From Sclerotiophoma versabilis (taxonomy: Eukaryota; Ascomycota; Dothideomycetes; Pleosporales; Didymellaceae): DNA of 64,000 bases. Shown here piece by piece: positions 1-11,761 of this stretch. The notes under the pieces are model-generated. The model did no database searches. It was not told where the DNA came from and was given only the letters and a program-made list of their open reading frames with translations. The stretch lies in assembly GCA_012274445.1 (NCBI GenBank), contig JAAROD010000033.1, forward strand, positions 1,488,001-1,552,000. The letters are read 5' to 3'. The translations under genes were made by a program, and so were the position numbers. Numbering within the stretch: the first letter of the stretch is position 1; the number at the start of each line of letters is the position of its first letter.

Positions 1-1888
1 AGCGCGGCCTTGTCCAGATGACACTTGACACCCTCTTTCAAAGCTGCGAAGAGCAGCTCGTGCAGTCATTCTACGGCGCTCCAGCATTTTCGTCTCTGGC
101 AGCAGCAGACGTGTCTGAAGCAAACATGTTCACCGCCTCTGCTTACCTTGATTCCATGTACGGGGACACCCAATCTGAACGTTTCCCATCGAGAGCAAAC
201 ACACCTGCACCTGTAAGTTCGTTCTTTCGGTATTTCCTTGCTTTCATCCGCTCCTCTAACCTTTGTCGTCTTCACCTTCTCGTCTGGTAACATCTGAAAC
301 ACTGTATCCTGCTCTACGAGCCACGTTCTCAAATCGCCCAAGTGCAAATGTTCATTCTATTCGTCCTATCAACGCTGCTGTTTCCAACTTTTCTCGACCG
401 ACTGCGAACTTCAACTCACGTACAGCAAAGGACTGTAGCTTCGTCTCGCAAGGCGCCTCTCGATCAAACAAGATCCCTCGACCTTCGACCCTACCGCAAG
501 CCCCGTCCGTCGCCGATATCCAAATTCCCGCAGACCCTTCTGCCGAATACGCCATCGTCATATCGATGTACGAGGTCTACAACGACCGAATCTTTGACCT
601 TCTGACTGGCAATGCCATGAAGAGCAAGCACCCCAACGTTAAGCGCCGAGCTCTGTTGTTCAAAAGCACAGAGCTGAGCCCTGAGCGCAAAGTCGTTGCT
701 GGCCTCACCAAAATCATCTGTGGTAGCTTCGAGGAGGCTATGATGGTTCTTGAGACTGGTCTAATGGAACGCAAGGTTGCTGGCACTGGAAGCAATGCTG
801 TTAGCTCTCGCAGCCACGGATTCTTCTGCGTCGAAGTCAAGAAGCGTGATGCGCAATACAAGGGCCCGTGGTCGAGCAGCACATTGAGCATCGTTGACCT
901 TGCTGGATCTGAGCGTGCGCGCAACGCGAAGACAGCTGGTTCCACATTGGCTGAGGCTGGCAAAATTAATGAGTCGCTGATGTATCTTGGACAATGCATG
1001 CGAATGCAGGCTGACCACCAAGAAGGCTCAAAGGTATGCTTTGCTCCTCCACCGTTTTTTTTCACATTGCTAACGTATCTGTAGAATGTTGTCCCGTTCC
1101 GTCAGTGCAAGCTCACTGAGCTTCTTTTCTCGAACTCCTTCCCATCCACTACACGATCCACACAACATATCCCTCCCCAGAAGTCTATCATGATCGTTAC
1201 AGCCGATGCGCAAGGTGACTACAACGCGACCTCTCAAATCCTACGCTACTCTGCACTCGCTCGTGAAGTGACCGTTCCACGGACACCTTCATACACGTCT
1301 ACCCTCCCCACCGGCCCACGCCCAGGAACCGCCTGCTCTGGGCGCAGCACACCGTCCGCCCTGTTCGACGAGCTCGAGTCCTCCACCGCAGAAATTGCCC
1401 GTCTCCAGCAGGAACTCTCCATTTTCGCCTTGCGCCTCTCGGAAGAGACCGCCCGCCGGAAAGCCGTGGAGCAATCCTGGGCCGCTGCGGAAGACCACAT
1501 GGCCATACTCGAGCAAGAGATCCGAGACGAATGCTACCTCGAGATGGAGAATGCAGTCGACCAAGAGCGCCGGAGATGGCAAGCCACCCTTGACAACGAG
1601 CAGGACAATCAGCAAGCGCACCTCGACTCCAAGATCGACGTTGTAATCAAGGCCACCAAGGCGCAGATGCGGCTCGAGGATCCGGTCAAGGTGTACGAGG
1701 ATCCGGATCCTGAGGCCAGGGAAAGAAACGAGGAGCTGGAGAGGGAGAACGAAGTCTTGAAGGCGAAGATTGAACAGCTTGAGCGGGAGGCCATGGGGAG
1801 GAGTGCGAGTCCGATCAAAAAGATGCGCATCTTGAAGACTAAGAAGTGGGAGGATCCGGAGAGCAGGCTCTTCGGCCTCGACGATTGA
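1..1888 (+). CDS. Kinesin-like motor protein, 5'-truncated by window edge
   Basis: Microtubule motor; the window enters in the motor domain. Frame 3 opens directly at the edge (GLVQMTLDTLF, typical just after the P-loop region). A GTAAGT donor lies at 213. The motor resumes with SMYEVYNDRIFDLL (from about 563), SSRSHGFF (switch I, NxxSSRSH-like) and DLAGSERARN (switch II), then an intron at 1034-1084, FRQCKLTELL, and a coiled-coil tail ending at a TGA at 1886-1888. The linker between the two motor parts is unusually long, which recalls the kinesin-6/Klp9 type; that subfamily is inference. The splice joining 212 to the downstream frame is unclear: the only phase-compatible acceptor I find for donor 213 is AG at 429-430. 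No ATP-binding P-loop is visible because it lies upstream of the window. Confidence 0.85.
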
Positions 1889-2404
1889 GCCCTCTGTCCT
1901 TTGGCATTGACAGATTCATTACGACTTCACGATCGGCGTTTGGGAGGTTTTTTTTGCACATGTCACCTCATCTCTCAATCTTATTCCTTTCAGTCACGTC
2001 TCTGGGTCTGAGTAACTAGCGGTTTTGTCTTGTCGGTATTCCCTGACTAGCACCATGTGCTTAATGCATCAACTTCGGCTTCCCAATCGCTCTTACAAAA
2101 ACGCTTTGTTACTTGTTGGTTGGAGAGGAAGCCTATCATCGGTACCTGCCATAATCATGAGAAAAAAGAGTGCCCACCTTGCGTCTAGCTGTTGTCAGCA
2201 CAGCGCAAGACGGATATAGCGTCTGAAAACTCACGCTGTAACCCGCCACACTAGAATGCAAATAGACCCTAAGCTTCAAGTAGGAGTTTCCAAGCTGTGC
2301 AAAATATTCGTAGATGCATACATACTATACTATACGGTTTTCCGCTCCAACGCCACGCTATGCTGCTACCAAAGATCTTCTCCAGCCCTCCACTTTTCGC
2401 GTGA
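1889..2404. other. Intergenic, convergent 3' ends
   Basis: This 516-bp gap lies between the 3' ends of the kinesin and PAF1 genes, so it should hold two 3' UTRs and no promoter. I see no ORF with coding character. Confidence 0.6.
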
Positions 2405-3813
2405 TTATGCCTCGACGGGCTCAGCCTTCCTCCTGTACGACTCTCTCTTCTCACTCTCGTTGCCCGGCTCTTTGCCTGCGGCTTCAATGACATCGACCCT
2501 CTGCTGCTCCTCGACCATCTCGACATGCCCCGGTCTCCTCGGCCTAATGCTCGTCTTCTGGATGATCGGGTAGAAGTATGCTGCCTTCTGCAGCTTCGTG
2601 CTGCGCAGACTCTCCGCCTTGTGTTTCTCTGGGTCGTGGAGGGCCATGGCAACGACGTCACCGTATACGTCTTCGCAGGCCACTTGTTGCGAGGTCTCGT
2701 ATGTGCGGATGTTGTCGTACTTGAAGAATTTGCGGGGGCGGCCTTCGTCGTCTTCGCCTTCGCCGTCGAAGGTGATGTCTTCGGCGTTGGGGTTGTTGGT
2801 TGTGAAGTTGCGCTGGATGTCGTGGACCCTCTCTTTGCTGCCGGGGAGGAAGAACTCGAAGTGAAATCGTGATGTAGGTGCTGGCGCTGTAGGGTCCTCC
2901 CTCTGTGCCTCCTTTTCTTGCATGTACAGTTCTTGGTCCTTGATCGACTGGCCAGCAGGGCGGAAGAGCGCGACGTCGAGTCGAGGGTCGTACGAGGGGT
3001 CGAGTGGGTTGTTGATCGGAGCAGCCATGTACTTGAACATCATGTACGCGCCTGTGTCGGTCGTAGCATCCCAATCTGGCAGCAGGGGGTAGGAATCCAG
3101 CAGCTTCAGGTTGGGATTTTTTGGATGCTTGGGCTTGTTCCAGGCTTGCCTCTCCTCAGCCGAGATCTCAGCTGCTCGTAGGTTCTCTGAGCTGTCTTGC
3201 CCGTTATAAGCGTCGGCCGGGTACGCCAGGTTGAAGCCCTTCAGAATGTGTCTGGATATGTTGACAGGGTCATCTACTGAGGTGTCTTGAAGCTTTCGCT
3301 TTCGTCGTACGCGCATCGTGTTGGACGAATTACTCGACTCGAACTTGGAACCGCCTGTGGTGCTTGAGGTGATGTATTCGGTGCGTCGCAAGAAGGATGT
3401 GCCCGTAGCATTGTTGTGTGATTTACCAAGCGCATTGGGCGGTCGCATCAACGCCCGATCAGCAGCGCATAGCGGTGGTGGGTGAGCCATAGCATGTATA
3501 GCTGTAGAACGCGTTAATTCTTGTCGCCAGCTTGCGCGCTGAGAGTTCTCTTACCTGATTCATCCCCATCGAACACCTTGGGGATACCCACCAAATCGAT
3601 GGGCATGCCCAGCTCCGCATCAGCTTCAATGTTCAGCGGCTGTTCGCGCGCAAGTCTCGATGCGAAACTAGCCGATGTGTACTGTCCGCTCGACAGGCCG
3701 GTGTTGGGGATATCGAGCAGCTTGGGAGGACATGGCGGAGGGGGAAGCGCATTGGAATATCTGATTCGTGCAAGAAAATCCTGCGGAACGACGCTTGATC
3801 GTTGCGAGCTCAT
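2405..3813 (-). CDS. PAF1: RNA polymerase II-associated factor 1 (Paf1)
   Basis: Subunit of the nuclear PAF1 complex, which travels with RNA polymerase II and is needed for histone H2B ubiquitination and H3K4 methylation. Exons are 3555-3813 and 2405-3501; the 53-bp intron has a GTAAGA donor and CAG acceptor, and joining gives 451 aa in frame. Family landmarks are an N-terminal DFLARIRYSNALPPPPCPPKLL, the central RHILKGFNLAYP, and DALLF-like segments followed by the block from FFLPGSKERV to KTSIRPRRPG. The start at 3813 (MSSQRSS) was chosen because the conserved N-terminus follows at once. The last 40 residues are acidic and charged. The downstream neighbour ERG25 is on the same strand but unrelated. 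Confidence 0.93.
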
Positions 3814-4379
3814 AGTAGCGTTCGGTGGGTGGAGAGCCTGGATGTGAGGTAGACGCGCTGTCGAGGTCAAAGAAAGTCGGCGTGCAGCTCCCAACGCCGA
3901 CGCGCTTCACACGCCCACGTGACTTTGCCAAGCTGACAGGCTGCAACCAAGGTTTCCCGCACCACTCACTATTTCTACACAAGCAGCACATATCAGTAGG
4001 CCGCCAACACCACTGTTGGGCTATTCGGCTCGCCACCGTCCTCTTCACTTGAGCTTCTAAGAGTATGATGCAAAAACAAGGCTGGTTCTCAAAAAACAGC
4101 TCATCAAATTGTAACCATCGTAAGATTATTAAAGAGATAGATGGGTCTATAGGACCCTGATCTCCCTACGTATTTACAGCTGCCATTACTGAGGGTCCAT
4201 AATTTCTAGTGTTGCCACCCAGCGGCACATGCATCGCTGCCTTCTTACCCAAACGCCATGTCCGATGTCAACAGCAAATCGTCGCTTAAGAAGGTAGCAC
4301 CTGCCAAAATGATGGCTAAAACCATCGTGAAATCGTCCTCATCATACAAAACACAGCTTCATTTACGAAGGCCTGTCAT
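3814..4379. other. Intergenic between PAF1 promoter and ERG25 3' end
   Basis: The 566 bp should hold the PAF1 promoter and the 3' UTR of ERG25's neighbour side. Around 4050-4230 it is AT-richer than the genes. No supported gene. Confidence 0.5.
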
Positions 4380-5317
4380 TTACTGGGCCTTCCTTGCCTT
4401 GGCCTTAGCCAGCTTCTTCTCCCTCCTGGCCTTGGAAGCCTCAGCACCAGCCTCGGTGTCGAGACAGAAGTCCCACCACCTGAAACTGCTGGCATAGTTG
4501 CCGATGAACTTCTCGTGGTGGACATCGTGGTGCTCGGCGCCGGCCCAGAAGGGAAGGAAGTGGTGCAGGCTCCAGGGGAACTCGTAGCCGCTGTGTGCAT
4601 CAATGGCCTGAAACACGCGGAGGGCGATCCAGCAGTACATGGTAAGAATGTGGAGATCCTTGGTGATAGCGCACCAGACGATAGGGCATCCGACCGAACC
4701 GAAACCGAGGATCATGACTTCAATAGGAGAGGCGTACTCAGCAGCCAGACCGAACGGGGCCGAGTATTGGTGGTGGATCTTGTGGATGTTCTTGTAGAGG
4801 AAGGAGCTGGCATGCATCGCGCGGTGGGCCCAGTAGTGCCATGCGTCTTCCATGACGAAGAAGATGGCGATCTGGTAGGCCATCTTGTACAGAGGAGGAA
4901 AGGGAACGTTCGTCTCGAGACCGAAGTACTGACACATAGGGTGGAATAGCCAAATCTGGGGAAGCTCGACGGTGAAGTGGGACAGGAGAACGAGAAGCGC
5001 GCATTGTGTCTGCTCCCAGGCGGAGGGGGTCTTGTCCTGTCAAATGTCAGTATTGTGGATATCGCAAAGATGTGGGCATTGCAACGTACCGCCTGAATCT
5101 TGTACTTCTTGAACATTGGAAGCATATCGATGATGATCCATGGCAGCGCTCGCCCGAAGTAGAGGACCTCGTGTATCACGAAAGACATGATACCGGTAGC
5201 CAAAACATCGTTGCCCATCCACGTGTACCAAGCCAGCCACATCTTCTCGAAGTAGTTGAGTGAGACATTATACTTGGAGATCTCCTCGAATGAGCCCCAG
5301 TAGGTGTCCTGCGCCAT
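4380..5317 (-). CDS. ERG25: C-4 methylsterol oxidase (Erg25)
   Basis: ER membrane non-heme di-iron oxidase that removes the C-4 methyl groups of 4,4-dimethylzymosterol in ergosterol synthesis. Exons 5090-5317 and 4380-5036 (53-bp intron, GTACGT donor, CAG acceptor) give 294 aa, close to the usual 300. All three histidine boxes of the fatty acid hydroxylase superfamily are present: HRAMH, HKIHH and HHDVHH. Hydrophobic stretches near residues 40-70 and 85-110 fit the membrane topology. The C-terminus is lysine-rich and ends RKAQ, a dilysine-like ER retrieval signal. HMG-CoA synthase, an earlier enzyme of the same pathway, lies 52 kb away in this window; the two are not clustered. Confidence 0.95.
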
Positions 5318-6293
5318 AGGCGTCAGAACGGCGGTTGAGTTCCTGTCGCGTCTGTCAGATTGCTATGATTCGCCGCCGGAGTGTCTCGGAGACATACATT
5401 GTGCCTGCTTGCAACAACAAAGCACAGAATTCGAAAAGAAAGATGACCGTAGGAGTAGGTAAGTGGTAGTGCTGTGGTAGCTGCAGTGGAGAGGAAAGGC
5501 AGAAGAAGTCGCGAAGGAGGCGGATTAAATTGCGGATTGTTGGAGCCCGGATCTGCGCTGGTGGACACTGGCACCACTTTTGTCTCTCAGGAGAGCGCTG
5601 GTTCCGAGAGGCGCAGGTGTGCCGCATGTCCCTGCCAAGCGTCACGCCTTACCGGATCGAGTTACGGGCAGTCCAGTTGGCGGCAAATCTACTGGCTTCA
5701 TCTCGTTTCACTGCCCTGTGCTGGTATGGGGAGATTTTTGCGGCAGCGGCATCCCTCTTGCCGATTCCTGCGCACTATGATGAGCGAACAGACAGTCGTG
5801 AGCATCATCCCACCGTGGGCTCACTCCAGCCCGTCGATGCCGAAGGTCACTGCTCGTGCCACTCGCAGTGAAATCGCACCACCACCTACAAATGCTGCCT
5901 TGTGAAGGCGGTGTCCATGACGCGTCGAGGTCCAGCTTATCTCTTTACAAATACACCGCGTGCATCATGTGTTCCAGAAGCTTTCGTACAGATCTCGTTG
6001 TCATTGGTACTTAGAAGCGTAGAGACAGGTCGTTTGACCAATCAGCGGCCGCTCGTCCTAGTCTTCGCCTAGTGCGACGCCGCCTTCGCTTCCGCTCGCT
6101 CCGGCTTCACCATCGTTACTACATACAAAAGTTCCGTAGCAACACTCTGCCTTCTGCCTCTTGCGCGTTTGTTTGTCTGGAATGTGGTATATATTGCACT
6201 ATCACCTAGCTTGAGCTTGAGTATGATAGATTGCTACGCTGTTTTTAAGAAGCCAAAAGGTACTAGCACAGAAAGGGCGTTGATACACTAACC
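5318..6293. other. ERG25 upstream region
   Basis: Promoter and 5' UTR side of ERG25. A possible 5' UTR intron acceptor (CAG) lies just upstream of its ATG at about 5345. Short ORFs here overlap on both strands and lack coding character. Confidence 0.4.
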
Positions 6294-7352
6294 CTAGTTC
6301 ACTTGACTGTACGTGTACAAGCACAAACACTCGCTATAATTTCTACTGAATTGCGCACCTTCACCAAAGTCTGACTGCAACAACTGCACCCTCTTTATGT
6401 TCTTCCCTGTCATGTCATCTCCACCCTCTCCTTCAGTATCATGCCCATCCCTTAACCCCCGTTTTCTTTCACGCATTTTCTGCCTCAGGACGTTGAAGTG
6501 TTCGTCAAAATCCGCCAGCATACACTTGAACGGTTGGTTCTCCTGCGCTAGCACATAAATTCTCCCAGCCTGCAAGGCTATGTCGCGCTCCAGCTCCTGT
6601 ATTCAAGCCTTCATTGTAATCACTACAAGGGAAGTATCAGCAATGTCTCAAACGGCATGCCTGACTGACCTTGGACTTCTGCTGACGAAGGTGTCTCTGC
6701 TGATCGAGGACGTGTCTATTGATAATAACTTGCTAGAGCTCGAGTTCACATCGCTATGGCTGGTATCTGGTGCCGCAGATAGCAATGAGATTGCTCATGT
6801 CAGCTGTCTGCAGCGAACACTCCAAATTCGATTCGTGCCCAGCACACCAGGTTCTTGTACAGGTTCAGGTCTTTCACCGTATCTAGTGAAAGATCGGAAG
6901 CGTCAGATAGTGGCGAGCCTGGATCTATTGGCCCATAGGAGACATATTGGACCATCGCAAACTCAGTGGCTGATACAAACTTGCAACCAGTGAGCATTCC
7001 GTTCAAACCGTAATGCAGGCCTAGCCTCACGGCCAACTCCAACAAGGCTGTCTGCGCCGTTAGGGCACTATTGATAGATTCAGGCGCAAAACTTGGCGCG
7101 GCGCCAGCCATCCATCGGCGCTTCGTCGATCTGGCCGACCTGATGCAAGGTCGGCTTCCAGTTGTTGATATCCCGTCTGACCTTTGTCGACCCAATGAAC
7201 AGCTGGCAGATGTGCACTACTGGTGAATCAGACTCGTTAACCGCAGCGTTGATACGCCGTTGCGGTGGTGTTAAGAGGAACAAGGGGAGATTACAATAAG
7301 TAGAACTCAGCCGTACGGAGGATCTGGACATTCCTCCATTGCCATGAGACAC
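6294..7352 (-). pseudogene. Possible degenerate or multi-exon unknown gene
   Basis: Three minus-strand stretches read like protein but do not join cleanly. Region 7080-7352 and region 6800-7160 are in different frames and overlap near a shared DEAPMDGW / APSFAPES area. Region 6294-6610 reads QELERDIALQAGRIYVLAQ followed by a charged MRERKRGLRD segment, preceded by a plausible CAG acceptor. None has a convincing ATG: the open frames begin at GTG or TTG. It may be a broken gene or an undescribed spliced one; the composition (charged helix, then aliphatic segment) vaguely recalls fungal transcription factors. I do not recognise a family. Confidence 0.25.
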
Positions 7353-9789
7353 CTACCTTCAACCTCCTTCTGACTTCCTTCTTCTTGACAAACTTCAAGA
7401 CTGCATAAGCGAGATAAGCCCACTCAAAGAAGAGGACCTGCTGTTCCTTCTGCAGCATCGATTCGCAGATTCTAGTGATGCGACCGTATATGCAAAAATG
7501 GGCGCTCAGAAGACATCCAAGTGTACGACTCCACTATCAAAGAACCGCTCGTATGCCAGCTCGTACGTTGACGATGCAAAATTCTGACATAGAGAGCCCT
7601 CAGTTATCACTGATTCCTGCGATTCTGTGTCACCATACCAGTATCATTCACGCAGATCTAAGTATGGATTACTCAGAACCCCAGGGAGAGCGTATCTCAG
7701 ACGACATAGCCCATACTCGTCTGCCCCAGACAGCTTCGGAAAAACACACGATTTGTGCAGGGACGGTCAACCTTCCCGCAGTCATGCCTATTGAAACCAC
7801 AGATGGTTTGGATTTGCCTCTAGCTGATCCACCCGAATACTCAAGCGGCGTGGATTAGACAGAAGTATAGCCCGAACACGGCTGGGCTCAACTGCCATCC
7901 AATTCCAGCCTCCGAGTTTCGGCATACATCGATGTCACCACAGCGGAGTGGAGCGCGGTGCTGAGGATGAAGCCTTTGAGCTACCGCTAGGGTTTCCAGA
8001 AATAGCGAAACATATGGAAGAGGCTTGCGAAGATGTATTCAGGACCCGAATGTACTTGCTGAGCAAGAAGCTGATTACCATAGGTTGACCACGCCACATT
8101 TTGAATTCAGGACCAGTCGAAGCAATCGCTACCGCAAGAGGAGGGAGGCACTCAGAGTTTCGAGTGCGATTTGTTCGCCACCGTCCCTTACTTATACGCC
8201 ACAGTGCAGCGAGAGGGGTGCTCCCTATTGTACAGGTGTTTCAGTGACAGAGAGGTCAGATCTCCACCCAGTGTAACTGGATTGAGGCTAAGTATCGCCT
8301 AGGACTGGATCTCATCCTATCACGGTCAGGAGGAGTGTTCTGGCTGTTGAAAAGGGTCAACCGCACGATGATGAGCTAGTTCGGTAGATTAAGCCACTCT
8401 GTAATCTTGATGAATTTCATTCCCAATTTGTTGATGTTGAGCTGGTAACATAACACAGCGCTGCAATGTGAGGGTCTCTATGGACCGTCTTCGTATGTTG
8501 CAGATTTAGCCATCGAGATGTATTATTTACTGCAATATGTTACCCGTAGCTCGGAGCGAGGTCTGTTACCAGGAAAACGTACCCACATTTCGTGGTCACA
8601 AAGCCAGATACCACGCCTAGTTACTAACTTAGCCGCTTTCCATACATAAAGCGACAGGCTGCTTCTTTAACCGTTGAATAGTGTAGATAACATTGATTAA
8701 AATGTGTGAGAGGGACTAGAGACCAGCTTCACTACTATGGGCTCATGGCACTTTCAACAGTATCACGCTAACATTAAATGAACCCATGGGCGGCAGTCTC
8801 TACTCTTTGAAATATAGCCTTCTTACTGCCACCTTTTCTAATACTGTGCGAGCCTGGATGCAAAGTATCTCGCTTCTTACTAACACTGCACCAAATCGAG
8901 TAATTCGATCATGTTCCTAGGTAAGGAGCAATACGACACTTCGTGGAGTTTGGAGGCTGACGTGATGAGACACGTGATATATCAACCGTGTAATGTTAAT
9001 TTGATCTGACAATGCTAGTAGGAGCGGGAGGCTGCAACATCACAAAATACAACATCAATGCGATGGATGACGCTACATTGGATGAGCGTCAACTGTCAAA
9101 TAAACAATTAGCACTCTGTAAGGTGCTTTCAAAGTAGAAATGACGTTGCAGTAAGACCTCGGATCGCCGGCCTAGACTAAGTCCACATCGAAACTCAACA
9201 TTTGCGATGTGGATTCTTCAGCTCCTCAATGACGCCCGCAGCCCTGTACAAGCAATATCGTTGTTTTATCTCGTCATGCACTAAACCCTATGCACTGTCC
9301 AGCATGCCCGAATGAGTCACTGCGCCCGAAGCGGGCTGAAAGTGAAGCCGCACGTAACGTGACACCGCGATAATTACGCGTTACATCGCGTGTGTCGCGT
9401 TGAGGTGCCTTGCAGCTACGCAGGGGCGTGAATCCTACCGGTCGCTCTCTGAAGAAGACTATGGATCGATCAGAGGGGTCGACAGAAATCTGCCGGACGA
9501 GGCTGATGGCTACAATCGTGCGTTGCTGCTGCGTTGTCCGTTGGGTATCTTCTTAGCGCAAGCCCCGCCAAAAAGCGATCAACAAAACAAGCAAGGTCTT
9601 CCATGCAGTTCCAAAGTTGTCGCTCAGACTGCAATAGGGGTCGTTGGTAGCGTTGCCTTGCTGCCTGATGTTTATGCACGACAGGTATTGGACAGGCGCA
9701 TTCAGCTTGACGAATAAAGAGTGCTGCATTGCCCGGTTGGCTGGGGCTACGTCGACAGGCGGCAGGGGATATAACTTGGCAAGGCTATG
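7353..9789. other. Gene-poor stretch
   Basis: About 2.4 kb with no recognisable gene. One ATG-started ORF at 7478-7858 (+, 126 aa, ends PPEYSSGVD) has no features I recognise and no clear splice partners. From 8280 to 9300 there are stops in all frames and lower GC. Confidence 0.45.
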
Positions 9790-9797
9790 TATAAATA
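9790..9797 (+). promoter_or_regulatory. TATA box upstream of BTB gene
   Basis: TATAAATA stands 249 bp upstream of the BTB start codon, followed by pyrimidine-rich sequence. A transcription start 30-60 bp downstream would leave a 5' UTR of about 200 bp. Assigned from motif and position only. Confidence 0.4.
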
Positions 9798-10045
9798 CCA
9801 GCCTCCCCCACACTTTAGACTCGTTACGCCCTCTCGACAAGCCACAAACCTGACAATCCGTGTGTGGTATCTTCACGTCTCGTGCTAGATACGCACCAAG
9901 TGCCTTGGACGTAGTGTCTTTTTCTCGAAAAGCGCGAAATCTGAGTACTTCCGGAGGTCCCTCATTCTCACCACCCGCGTCAACTAACCTGTCCACTCTT
10001 TACAAGTCTCTCTGTCGCTCGTTACGATCCCTCTCTTCGGTCAAG

Positions 10046-10996
10046 ATGTTCGGAAAACGATCGTTTGCTAGTTCAAAGGACCGTTCGGGCAAGATACAGA
10101 AACAGCCGAAGAGATCGTTTCGCGATGCTTCTGAACTGAAGCAGAAGCAGAAGCAGAAGAAGATGGCCGAGCAGCTGGATGTGCGTAAGGATAATCCCAT
10201 GATGGAGGCGACTTCACCGAGTCTGACCTCTGCCATCGTGACAATCGTCGTGGGCTCCGACCAGCGATTGTTCGCCGCGCACGAAGACGTCCTGTCACAT
10301 GCCCCGTTCTTCGCACAAGCGTTGCAGGGCCAGTTCTTCGAGTCCACTAATCGACGCATCGACCTGCCTACAGAGGAACCAGAGGTCTTCTCCTGCATCC
10401 TCGAGTATCTATACAAGGGCGACTACTTCCCCCGCCTGCTCCATGACAGGCGCCGTCAGACCTGGGTGCTCGAGGGCGCAATGACCTCGCCCGACCCAAA
10501 CAAAACTAGCGACCGCGCCGCCGCTGTCGAGCCAACCTTTTTCCATACCGGTGTGGGTGACGTTATCCTCCGCGACACAGCCGTGTACTGTGCTGCCGAT
10601 CGCTACGGCCTCGAGGAGCTCAAGAAGCTCTCCCTGCGCAAGCAGGGCCTGCAGAGCGGGATCGAGGTTGGAGTGATCTTGCGCAGTGCCCGGTATGCCT
10701 ACGAGAACACACCGGACAATGACTCGCGGCTGCGCGCTCATTACCTCGCTCTGATTATCCGCAGCCGGAAAACATTCAAGCGTAGTGGAACCATGCAGAT
10801 GGAGATGGAGATGGGGGGAAAACTGTTCTTTGACCTGTTCGTGGCGATGTGCAACCATGTCGATGATCTCGTGGACGCGAGGTGAGCCTTTGCGCATCTC
10901 CTGTGTGATCTTCCTTCTTGCTTTATAGACGATGTGAGTTAACTAATGCTAACACACCCCAGCCCTTCTGCTCGCGGCACTCCCAGGACCATCTAA
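10046..10996 (+). CDS. BTB/POZ domain protein
   Basis: Probable adaptor or oligomerisation protein. The first in-frame ATG is at 10046 (MFGKRSF); the frame is open further upstream but only from a GTG. Residues 1-50 are basic and Lys/Gln-rich (a KQKQKQKK run). The BTB fold begins near residue 60: VVGSDQRLFAAHEDVLSHAP, then FFAQALQ, the IDLPTEEPEVFSCILEYLYKG strand-helix, and later CAADRYGLEELKKL. The frame stops exactly at a GTGAGC donor, so I splice 10881 to 10963 (branch GCTAAC, CAG acceptor), which adds ten residues and a TAA at 10994-10996: 289 aa. Partner and function are unknown. Confidence 0.8.
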
Positions 10997-11761
10997 GGTT
11001 GCCTCGACCGCAGCTCGTCCAGCACAACTGCAAACACATACCACACACCACACCACTTTGGAGTACCATTAATTTGATTTACTCTCAACTCCCGACAAAC
11101 CTAAATTGCCAACAAGCGACAACGCTCACGCAACTCGCTCATCGTCACTCAATGTAAAACCCAAAAACCAAGAAAAAGACGGAGTAGGCACGATTCCTCC
11201 CCTGATTTCCTCGGCTTACTTCGACGGCCCGGCTGGTTGCAATTATCCTAACCCTCCCCTCATCCTTCTACGCGCTTCTTTCTCCTCTCCCCTTTAGTGT
11301 GTTTGCTTACCCCCACCGCGTCTCTAATGTTCTTTTCAACTGACGTTGCAACGATTCTCCATTCGCACCACCCCTCTCTGCTTGCGGAGAGAGTACATGT
11401 CTACTACGAGACTGAGTTTCCTTTGTTCACGTGTGCGCGTTGGTGGATGGAGTGGGAACTGTTGTTGTTATAGTAAGGGATGTACGGACATTCATTTTCG
11501 GAAGTTTGGTTCTGCGTTGGTCAACATGACCGCGCTGGAGGGCCCTTCCCTTGGTGGAAGGGCCTGGAGCGGAAAGATTGACTGAGACCGCTTGGGTGCT
11601 CAGAAAGGCTGTGGAGGATCTTAGTGGCGCGCAATGAGAGATTTAGGCCGCTGCTACATTACTGTGCCTCTGTACGTGTTGTTCGCTGTGCAATTTGTCT
11701 ATTCTCGGAGTCCACGGTATAGATTGGCATGATCTCGAGCACTTCGAGACCTGCCAGCCGT
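10997..11761. other. Convergent intergenic region
   Basis: 3' side of both the BTB gene and the inositol monophosphatase gene. C-rich at first (10960-11340), then ordinary. Short ORFs lack coding character. Confidence 0.5.

Noticed and set aside
577..1065. Long minus-strand ORF of 162 aa opposite the kinesin motor
   Set aside because: It is the antisense shadow of a conserved motor-domain exon.
11346..11585. 79-aa ORF downstream of the BTB gene
   Set aside because: Low information content, no family features, located in the likely 3' UTR region.
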